Below are positions 33,145 through 39,422 of a DNA stretch of 64,000 nt, in pieces (positions within the stretch are counted from its first letter, which is position 1; every line of letters begins with the position of its first letter). The position numbers were made by a program, and so were the translations under genes. Under the pieces are notes generated by a model. It did no database searches and was not told the DNA's origin. It was given only the letters and a program-made list of their open reading frames with translations. Source of the DNA: Hymenobacter sp. DG01 (GTDB lineage Bacteria; Bacteroidota; Bacteroidia; Cytophagales; Hymenobacteraceae); NCBI RefSeq assembly GCF_006352025.1, contig NZ_CP040936.1, positions 4,280,001 through 4,344,000 of the forward strand, given 5' to 3'.

Positions 33145-34455
33145 ATGAGTAAGTCAACTGACCACAAAGAAGGACGGGCCACTGTCAAAGTGTTCTACAA
33201 GACCGGAAAAACACTCGCTGACGGTTCACACCCTTTCTACATCCGAGTCACCAAGAACCGGAAACAGATTTATCGATCTACGGGATTGTCACTGCATCCA
33301 CGGTACTGGAACGCCGAAAAACAGGAGATAAGACGTAGCTATCCTGAGCCGCAACGGACTGATTTACTGCAGAAACTCGACAAATGGTTGCAGAAGTATG
33401 TTGGAGCAGCTGAGGCCTTATCGGATGCGGACGAGCACCATGAGGCTGATGATGTGCTCAGCAGAGCTGCGGAAGAGCGTAAACAACTCCGTCGAGTCAA
33501 GATTCTGGGTTTTATACAGGAATTAGTCGACGAGCTCATGACAACTGGCCAGATCGGAAATGCTAGTGTGTACCGTGACTTGCGTAATCAACTCTCAAAA
33601 TTCATTAGCAGCGAGTACCATGCAGATGACATGCCCTTTGATCGGGTAAACGTACTGTTCTGTAATCGATGGGAAACTGTCCTCCGCACTTCAGGCATCA
33701 AGGAAATCACGCTGTCGTTTCGTTTCCGTACCCTCCGCGCTGTGTTAAACAAAGCAGTTGCCAATGGTGACGCAAAGCTTGAGCACTATCCATTCGCACG
33801 GAATGCTGCAGAAAAACACAAATTCAGCATTGGCAAGTTCGATGTCACAACACAGAAGCGAGCTGTCAGCCGTGATGCCGTGCGTCTACTGGAACAGTAC
33901 AAGCCTCTGACCGAGCGACTGAAACTCGCAAAAGACGTGTTTTTATTTTCGTTTTACTGTGGAGGTATCAATTTCGTCGACCTAGCACAACTTCGCTGGT
34001 CGAATCTGAGTGCTGAAGATGCGGATTGGCGGATCTTACGACTGCGATACGAGCGACAGAAGACTGGAGGTAAGTTCTTCCTGAAATTACTTCCTCCGGC
34101 TGTAGAAATCGTGAGGTGCTACCGGTTGTCCCCTGACAATGCATTGATGAGTTATGTCTTTCCAATCTTAAGACACGACACGCATACGACCCCTATACAG
34201 ATCAAGAATAGGTTGCATAAAGTACTTGGTCAGGTGAACAAAGACCTGAAAGTCATTGCTCAACAGGTAGGCATCGACACTGTGTTAACGACTTATGTTG
34301 CGCGTCATTCATTCGCGACTAGTCTGAAAAAGAGTGAGGTAGCTACAGGTATTATCAGTGAGGCGATGGGACACAAGTCTGAAGCGGTGACTGCGATATA
34401 CCTCGGATCATTCGATTCTGAAGCGCTGGAACAGGCTTTCGAAACCCTACTGTGA
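33145..34455 (+). CDS. Tyrosine-type integrase (phage integrase family)
   Basis: The 436-residue recombinase has an N-terminal arm-type DNA-binding domain (VKVFYKTGKTLADGSHPFYI, STGLSLHPRYW), a SAM-like core-binding domain (residues about 120-230) and a catalytic domain with the second Arg in VARHSFATSLKK, the His in AMGHKSEAVTAIY and the Tyr nucleophile in AIYLGSF. The first catalytic Arg is absent: its place reads FYCGGINFVDLAQL, where related Bacteroidota integrases have R-G-M/I. Loss of this Arg is also known in IntDOT of CTnDOT, so it does not imply inactivity. ATG 33145 is chosen; the frame upstream runs through the tRNA remnant. It catalyses integration at tRNA-Gly. Confidence 0.92.
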   Translation: MSKSTDHKEGRATVKVFYKTGKTLADGSHPFYIRVTKNRKQIYRSTGLSLHPRYWNAEKQEIRRSYPEPQRTDLLQKLDKWLQKYVGAAEALSDADEHHEADDVLSRAAEERKQLRRVKILGFIQELVDELMTTGQIGNASVYRDLRNQLSKFISSEYHADDMPFDRVNVLFCNRWETVLRTSGIKEITLSFRFRTLRAVLNKAVANGDAKLEHYPFARNAAEKHKFSIGKFDVTTQKRAVSRDAVRLLEQYKPLTERLKLAKDVFLFSFYCGGINFVDLAQLRWSNLSAEDADWRILRLRYERQKTGGKFFLKLLPPAVEIVRCYRLSPDNALMSYVFPILRHDTHTTPIQIKNRLHKVLGQVNKDLKVIAQQVGIDTVLTTYVARHSFATSLKKSEVATGIISEAMGHKSEAVTAIYLGSFDSEALEQAFETLL

Positions 34456-34627
34456 CAAAGAGTACGGAGTAGATGTGATGCCGAATTGAGGACTTCATTC
34501 CATCTACTCCGTGCGGGTTTCTGTATTATTTCGTGATTCTGAGTAGAAGAAAACACCTCAGTAAATACATTACTGACGAATACTGGTAAATTGGTTCGCG
34601 TAAATCACTTATGATCTCGATAACGCT

Positions 34628-34990
34628 ATGACGAGAAAGTTACCCCACCTATTACTTGTGAATGAGCACGAGCGTGCATCAAAGATTAAGAAGCGACCTC
34701 GTGGAAAAGCGCGAGATGAAGAGAGTTTACCTCAAGTCATAACCGAGGAGGCTATTCAAGAGAAGGCAGCGGTGTTCAGTGCCAATCTCGCAGCGTTCGG
34801 GCGAGAGCAACGGCGTCGAGAAAGTGAGCGCAATCCAGAGTTACAGGTGCCCGCGACGCTTACGTCCGTGGAAATAGAGTTCCATGACTGGTTCGATGCC
34901 TTTACTTACGAACGAAGGTATTATGGGACTTTTGGACTACGCCTGAACAAGTATGCAGAATACAATACACGTGGTCTTGAGGTGGTCTAG
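34628..34990 (+). CDS. Hypothetical protein, 3' end truncated by IS insertion
   Basis: A 120-residue ORF rich in charged residues (KIKKRPRGKARDEESLPQ; REQRRRESERNPE), not recognised. Its last codons (LEVV, stop) are supplied by the left end of the IS3-family element, so the native C-terminus has been lost. After the IS the old frame would run only a few more codons. Codon use matches the integrase rather than the host. It may be a small element-borne regulator, but no DNA-binding motif is clear. Confidence 0.55.
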   Translation: MTRKLPHLLLVNEHERASKIKKRPRGKARDEESLPQVITEEAIQEKAAVFSANLAAFGREQRRRESERNPELQVPATLTSVEIEFHDWFDAFTYERRYYGTFGLRLNKYAEYNTRGLEVV

Positions 34991-35871
34991 CTAAGCCGGA
35001 CACAATTGGGACGTTGTTTGAAGATAGGTTTCGAAGTGGTTGGGCGAGAGGTAGCCGAGGGCGGAATGTCGTCGTTCGGCATTGTAATAGGCGATGTGGT
35101 GGCTGATTTCGAGCTTGGCTTCGGCCAGACCGGGGAAGCTGCCGCCGTCGAGCAGTTCGGCCTTGAAGCGGCTCCAAAACGATTCGGCGTGGGCGTTATC
35201 GTAGCAGTTGCCCCGCCGGCTCATGCTTTGCTGGGCGCCGTGTTTGGCGACCAGGCTTTTGAAGCGGGTGGCTGTGTACTGGCTGCCCTGGTCCGAGTGC
35301 ACGATAAGCCCGGCCGGGGGGCGGCGCACCACCAGGGCCCGGCGCAGGGCTTCGCTGACCAGGTCTTCGGGCATGGTGTCGCGCACGTCCCAGCCGACGA
35401 TTTTGCGCGAGCAGCGGTCGAGCCACACGGCCAGGTAGAGCCAGCCCCCGCCCTGGCGGGGCAAATACGTGATGTCGCCCACCCAGACCCGATTCGGGGC
35501 CGTGGGGCTGGCTGGCCGAGCAAGCGGTTGGGTGCGGCCCGCACGGCCGGGTCCGAGTCGGTGGTGCGCGGCACGAACGAGCGCGGCTGCTGGGCCCGCA
35601 GGCCGTGGGCGTGGAGCACGCGGCGGATGCGCCAGCGGCCGACGGCATGGCCCTGGGCCTGCACTTCGGCGCGCAGCCGACGCGTGCCGTAGCGCTGGCT
35701 GTGGTAGGCAAACGCTTCACGCACGGCCACTTGCCAGGCCGGCTCGACCACTGGCTGCTGCCGGCGGCGCTGCCAGGCGTAATAGGCGGCCGGGGCCACG
35801 TGCAGCACCTGGCAGAGCTGGCGCACGGGCACGTGGGCGGCACGCTGGGCGATGTGCTCGTAGGTGCTCAC
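34991..35871 (-). pseudogene. IS3-family transposase OrfB, frameshifted
   Basis: The N-terminal half (from GTG 35871, STYEHIAQRAAHVPVRQLCQ) holds the helix-rich HTH part and the C-terminal half (GDITYLPRQGGGWLYLAVWL, LIVHSDQGSQY, CYDNAHAESFWSRFKAELLD) holds the DDE integrase core. They are in different frames: around 35510-35525 one base appears to be missing. Only the intact catalytic domain from about 35482 downward reads on. The transposase is therefore probably inactive, unless the shift is a sequencing error. Confidence 0.8.
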
Positions 35872-36170
35872 CGGGTCGGCTGGCCGAAGATGACCAAGGC
35901 TTTTTTTAAAATGTCGAGCTCCTGCTCCGCCCGCTTCAGCCGGGCGCGCAGGGCGCGGACCTCCGGGTCACGGGCCACTTCCTCACTGCCCACTTCGGCC
36001 ACGAGCTGCGCCTGCTGCCAGCGGTAGAGCAGTTTGGGACTGATGCCCAGCTGCCGCGCCGCCGCCTGCGTGCTGCGGCTTTCGCTGGCCAGACGCAGCG
36101 CCTCGGCCTTAAACGCCTCGTCGTATTTACGCCGTTTGTCGGGCGACGCCCCGCTGGGTTTTGCTGCCAT
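35868..36170 (-). CDS. IS3-family transposase OrfA
   Basis: The 100-residue protein contains a helix-turn-helix (DEAFKAEALRLASESRSTQA, AARQLGISPKLLYRWQQA) and a leucine-zipper-like end (LRARLKRAEQELDILKKALV). The sequence TTAAAAAAAGCC in its last codons is a classical A-rich slippery site; a -1 slip would read into the orfB frame, producing the OrfAB fusion transposase. The orfA stop overlaps the orfB GTG as GTGA. ATG 36170 is the start. Confidence 0.88.
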   Translation of the reverse strand: MAAKPSGASPDKRRKYDEAFKAEALRLASESRSTQAAARQLGISPKLLYRWQQAQLVAEVGSEEVARDPEVRALRARLKRAEQELDILKKALVIFGQPTR

Positions 36171-36410
36171 AACAGAAGAAAGATACGTCCTTCTTCTGTC
36201 CACCTTGCTTAGACCACCTCAGTCGTCTTTGTGCATATTTGTTGACTGAACACAAGACGTTAGTACAGCTCTTTCAAAGGGTTTCCAGCTGTGATGGTAA
36301 ACCTGGGTTTCCTCTCCACGCCGGCCATGGTGGTGAGCAGTATGACCCGTAGTATGCCCCAAAAGCAAAACAGGCACCTAGCCTTATAGCTAAATGCCTG
36401 TTAATGAATG

Positions 36411-36483
36411 AGCGGGAAACGAGGCTCGAACTCGCGACCCTCAGCTTGGGAAGCTGATGCTCTACCAACTGAGCTACTCCCGC
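36411..36483 (-). tRNA. tRNA-Gly(CCC)
   Basis: The 73-nt cloverleaf on the minus strand has acceptor GCGGGAG/TTCCCGC, D arm GCTC/GAGC, anticodon stem TCAGC/GCTGA with loop TTCCCAA (anticodon CCC), T arm GCGAG-TTCGAGC-CTCGT and discriminator T, typical of bacterial tRNA-Gly. CCA is not encoded. It is the intact copy at the right end of the integrative element: its 3' half comes from the element and its 5' half from the host. Confidence 0.95.
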
Positions 36484-36598
36484 GTGGTAAGGCAAAAGTA
36501 CGGCTGGAAAATCAAATTCCAACTGCTTGCGTATTTCTGAGCTCCTTTGTGTTGTGTTTCACCACCGGCGTGCTTTGCGCCCGGTTCAGCTGCTGCTT

Positions 36599-36841
36599 AT
36601 GTCCTGGCCCCTTCCGCCTACAACGCGCCGCCTGGTTGGCTGGCTTTTCCTGATTGCTGGGTTTTTGCTGCTGCTGGGGGTAGGGCTGCGGCTGGGCGTG
36701 GTGTACTACGAGTACCAGCAATTGGGCGAAGGCGCCCTGAACTCAACCCGGCTTATCCTGAGCCTGATGATGCTGGTAGCAGCCATGCTGATGCTGCGCT
36801 ACGGCTGGCGCGAGCGGCGCGGCAACGATACCGTGGATTAG
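36599..36841 (+). CDS. Small two-helix membrane protein
   Basis: The 80-residue protein has two hydrophobic helices (LVGWLFLIAGFLLLLGVGLR and LILSLMMLVAAMLMLRYGWR) with a short loop and a charged C-terminus. No family is recognised. The stop TAG at 36839-36841 straddles the left end of the IS5-family element: TA is the target duplication and G the first IS base; the pre-insertion sequence would also have read TAG, so the protein was not altered. ATG 36599 is chosen over the upstream open frame. Confidence 0.55.
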   Translation: MSWPLPPTTRRLVGWLFLIAGFLLLLGVGLRLGVVYYEYQQLGEGALNSTRLILSLMMLVAAMLMLRYGWRERRGNDTVD

Positions 36842-37634
36842 GAACTGTTAACAGTCACGCAACCACAGGACGGTTGCAGCCAGGTGAACAAAAGCTAAAA
36901 AATGCGCATCCAATTTGTCATAGCGGGTGGCTACGCGGCGGAACTGCTTGAGGCGGCTGAACAGCCGTTCGATGGGGTGGCGCTGCGCGTAGCGAGCCGC
37001 ATCGAAAGGGCGCGGGTATCGGCGCTTGCGCCGGGGCGGAATCACGGCGTGGGTGCCGCGGGCGGCCAAGGCGGCCACCAACGGGTCGGAATCGTAGCCG
37101 CGGTCGGCGATGACGTAAGCCGGGGCCAGCCCGTCAAGCAGCGGCAAGGCCTGCGGGGCGTCGTGGCGCTGGCCCGCGCTCAAGCCCAGGCGCACGGACC
37201 GGCCGCGGGCGTCGGCCACGGCGTGCACTTTGGTCGTCAGCCCGCCGCGGCTGCGCCCGAGGGACTGCGGTCCGTTTTTTTGCGCGCGCCGCTGGCGTGC
37301 TGGTGGGCCCGCACCGTGGTCGAGTCCACCAGCAGCGTGTGCAAGGCGTCGTCCTGCTGCACGGCTGCAAAAATCCGGGCCCAGATGCCGGCCCGGGCCC
37401 AGCGCTGGAAGCGCGTGTACGTCGTGTGCCAATTGCCGCGTTCGGCCGGTAGCGCCCGCCACCGCGCCCCGTTGCGGGCCAACCAGAGCACGGCTTCCAC
37501 GAACTGGCGGTTGTCGCGTCCGCGCCCGCCACTCGTGCCGGCCCGGCCCGGCAGTAGCGGAGCCAGCCGCGCCCATTGCGCATCGGTAAGCATCGTTTCC
37601 ATGCCACAAGTTACTACTCACTGTTAACAGCTCC
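36841..37634 (-). mobile_element. IS5-family insertion sequence
   Basis: Terminal inverted repeats GGAACTGTTAACAGT (36841-36855) and its near-exact complement (37620-37634) bound a 794-bp element flanked by TA on both sides (36839-36840 and 37635-37636). It encodes a two-frame DDE transposase and appears intact. Confidence 0.9.
36848..37602 (-). CDS. IS5-family transposase (two ORFs joined by programmed frameshift)
   Basis: OrfA (37602-37237) opens METMLTDAQWARLAPLLPGR and holds the DUF4096-type N-terminal domain. The DDE domain lies in the -1 frame down to 36848 (RGGLTTKVHAVADARGRSVR, AYVIADRGYDSDPLV, RHPIERLFSRLKQFRRVATR). The frames overlap at a slippery CGCAAAAAAACGG near 37270-37285; a -1 slip joins them, the known mode of the IS427 group. 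The DDE triad can be placed on Asp in LLVDSTTV, Asp in IADRGYDSD and Glu in IERLFSRLK. About 250 residues in total, so probably active. Confidence 0.88.
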
Positions 37635-37642
37635 TAGCCCCT

Positions 37643-37650
37643 TACCTTTG
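37643..37650 (+). promoter_or_regulatory. -7 box of GNAT gene, cut from its upstream region by IS
   Basis: TACCTTTG is an exact TAnnTTTG box 29 nt before the GNAT ATG. The IS5 right end lies 8 nt upstream of it, so any original -33 element has been displaced by IS sequence. Confidence 0.6.
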
Positions 37651-37678
37651 CCGCTTTCCGCCGAACTGGTTTTCTGCT

Positions 37679-38218
37679 ATGTCTTTTCCGCTCCGCATTC
37701 TGGTAGCCAAGCGCAACGCGGCCACCGCCGCTCAACTCGCCGAACTGGGCCAACGCCTGTTTCATGAAACCTATGCCGACCAAAACTCGGCCGAGGACAT
37801 GGCAGCCTACGAAGCGGCTACCTTCCACCCCGAAAAGCAGCTGCGTGAGCTGGAGGACCCCGATACCGTGTTTTTGCTGGCCCAGATGGAGCAGGAGGTA
37901 GTAGGCTACGCCAAGCTGAAGCTACACGCTACCCTTGGCCTCGACCCCGAGAAAACCCCCGAGGAGCGCCTGGAGATTGAGCGGCTTTACGTGAGTGAAG
38001 ACTGGATTGGCACCGGTCTTGGGGCAGCCCTCATGCGGCGAGCTATTGAGGAGGCGCGCCAGCAGGGCTGCCGGGCCGTAGTGCTGGGCGTGTGGGAGAA
38101 GAACGACCGTGCCCTGGAGTTTTACCGCCGCTTTGGCTTCCGCCAGATCGGGCAGCATAAGTTTGTAATCGGTTCCGATGAGCAAACGGATTTTATTTTG
38201 CGCAAAGGCCTGCACTAA
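37679..38218 (+). CDS. GNAT-family N-acetyltransferase
   Basis: The 179-residue protein has the GNAT fold: an N-terminal strand-helix ILVAKRNAATAAQLAELGQR, the VVGYAKLKLH strand, acetyl-CoA pyrophosphate loop IERLYVSEDWIGTGLGAALM (Q/R-x-x-G-x-G/A pattern as WIGTGLGAALM), then AVVLGVWEKNDRALEFYRRF and GFRQIGQHKF. The ERLYV, GTGLG and NDRALEFY segments are characteristic of spermidine/spermine or RimI-like N-acetyltransferases in Bacteroidota. Substrate unknown. The IS5 insertion upstream may have changed its expression. Confidence 0.9.
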   Translation: MSFPLRILVAKRNAATAAQLAELGQRLFHETYADQNSAEDMAAYEAATFHPEKQLRELEDPDTVFLLAQMEQEVVGYAKLKLHATLGLDPEKTPEERLEIERLYVSEDWIGTGLGAALMRRAIEEARQQGCRAVVLGVWEKNDRALEFYRRFGFRQIGQHKFVIGSDEQTDFILRKGLH

Positions 38219-38299
38219 AGGCGCTGGCCGCCAGGTGCCAGACTGTTGTTGCTGATCCGGGCTTGCTTCCCGGGCGTGGTTGTACTTAGCCTTCTGTTC

Positions 38300-39397
38300 T
38301 TGAAATCGATACGGTCCGTGTATAGTATTGGCGCCCTGGCGGTGAGCGGGGCCGGGCTGCTGTTGCTGGCCGCCTGTTCCGCTGATCCGGACGGCAGCCA
38401 GGCCGATGCTAGCGCGCCCCTGCCCACAGGCCACTACGAAGGTCCCATCAGCTACCAGGGCACCGAGCTGCGGGTAGCTCTTGACTTGTGCGAGGTAGCG
38501 CCCGGCAAGCTGCAGGCCGATGTCAGCTTCCCGCAGGTGCCCGGCCTGGAGTTTGAAGCCGCCCGCCTGAAGTACCAGGAGCCGCAGTTGCGGCTGGAGC
38601 AGGGGGTAGGGGGCATCAGTCTGCAGGCCGTGCGGGAGGGCGACTTTTTGCGCGGCGTGCTGAGCTGGGACAGTGTGCGCACCGATTTTGTGTGGGCCCG
38701 CCGGGGCGAGGCCGCCCCGCGCCCGTTCCGGGAGCAAACCCTGGCTGTGCGAACCGCAGGGGGTGCCCAGGCCGGGCAGCTGCGCCTCCCCGATGATACC
38801 GTGACCCACCACCCGGCCGTGGCCCTGGTGGCCCAGCCCCAGACCCTGGCCGCCGCCCAAACCCGGGCCGCCTACCTGGCGCGGCGCGGCTTCGTGACGT
38901 TGGTGGTAACGGCTGCTACCCCCGCGCAGCCTACCGACTCCGGGGCGTACCAGGTCGCGGCAGCCGCGTTGGCCGCGTTGCGCCGGCAAGCCGCCGTTGA
39001 TTCGGGAAGGGTAGGGTACTGGGTGCGCGGGAGTCTGGCTCCGCAGGTGGCCGTGGCGGCTGGTAAGGATAAGCCCGCAGCTTTTGTGGTGATGGAAGCC
39101 GCGCCCGCCGCCACCCGCGAGCAGGCCGCCGCCTACCTCCCCCTGAGCCGCCAACGGGTGCCGGTGCTGGCCCTATATGCCGGCCTCGATACCACAACCA
39201 ATGTGCGCGAGAGTGCTCAGCGCCTCCGTGCCGCGCTGGGGTACCGGAGTGGCTCCCAGGTGCGCGTGTATCCCCAAGCCGGCTCCGAGTTCCGGCAGCG
39301 CGGCCGCCTCGGCCCCGATGGGCAATGGCAATGGCCCAGACCGGCGGAGGGCTACTGGGAAGGCCTCGTGGAGTGGCTGCGGCAGCGCGGCAAGTAG
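38300..39397 (+). CDS. Alpha/beta-hydrolase-like lipoprotein
   Basis: About 365 residues from a TTG at 38300 (MKSIRSVYSIG...), whose signal ends in the lipobox LLLLAACSADP. The first half is a small beta-rich domain (GHYEGPISYQGTELRVALDL) seen in secreted hydrolase-like proteins, the second an alpha/beta-hydrolase-like domain (HPAVALVAQPQTLAAAQTRA, LARRGFVTLVVT, RVGYWVRGSLAPQVAVAAG). The nucleophile elbow G-x-S-x-G is degenerate (VRGSLAP), so it may be inactive or bind rather than cleave. No ATG lies near the start; GTG 38318 is the alternative. Confidence 0.6.
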   Translation: MKSIRSVYSIGALAVSGAGLLLLAACSADPDGSQADASAPLPTGHYEGPISYQGTELRVALDLCEVAPGKLQADVSFPQVPGLEFEAARLKYQEPQLRLEQGVGGISLQAVREGDFLRGVLSWDSVRTDFVWARRGEAAPRPFREQTLAVRTAGGAQAGQLRLPDDTVTHHPAVALVAQPQTLAAAQTRAAYLARRGFVTLVVTAATPAQPTDSGAYQVAAAALAALRRQAAVDSGRVGYWVRGSLAPQVAVAAGKDKPAAFVVMEAAPAATREQAAAYLPLSRQRVPVLALYAGLDTTTNVRESAQRLRAALGYRSGSQVRVYPQAGSEFRQRGRLGPDGQWQWPRPAEGYWEGLVEWLRQRGK

Positions 39398-39422
39398 CAC
39401 CCCTAAGCAGCCTGGCAGGCAA

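Larger units (their letters stand above)
34978..36221 (-). mobile_element. IS3-family insertion sequence
   Basis: Imperfect inverted repeats starting TGAGGTGGTCTA occur at 34978-34989 and, inverted, 36210-36221, extended by partial identity (GGACA, GGACG). Two overlapping minus-strand ORFs (orfA, orfB) fit IS3. No matching 3-4 bp target duplication is visible at the flanks, so either the insertion is old or the junctions have recombined. Confidence 0.85.
32957..36466. mobile_element. Integrative element inserted in tRNA-Gly(CCC)
   Basis: A 57-nt direct repeat (32957-33013 and 36410-36466, one mismatch) equals the 3' part of tRNA-Gly(CCC) and defines the ends of a 3.5-kb insertion. Inside are a tyrosine integrase next to the left end, one small ORF and an IS3-family element. 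The integrase and small-ORF part (about 33.1-34.99 kb) is clearly less GC-rich, with A/T-ending codons, than the flanks. Conjugation, phage structural or replication genes are absent, so it is a minimal or decayed island rather than a complete ICE or prophage. Confidence 0.8.

Noticed and set aside
35006..35692. Plus-strand frame of 228 codons inside the IS3 element
   Set aside because: It is antisense to the DDE transposase domain, which is recognisable by its catalytic motifs.
37922..39154. 410-codon frame antisense across the GNAT and hydrolase-like genes
   Set aside because: It spans two genes on the other strand and has no motif or plausible start context.
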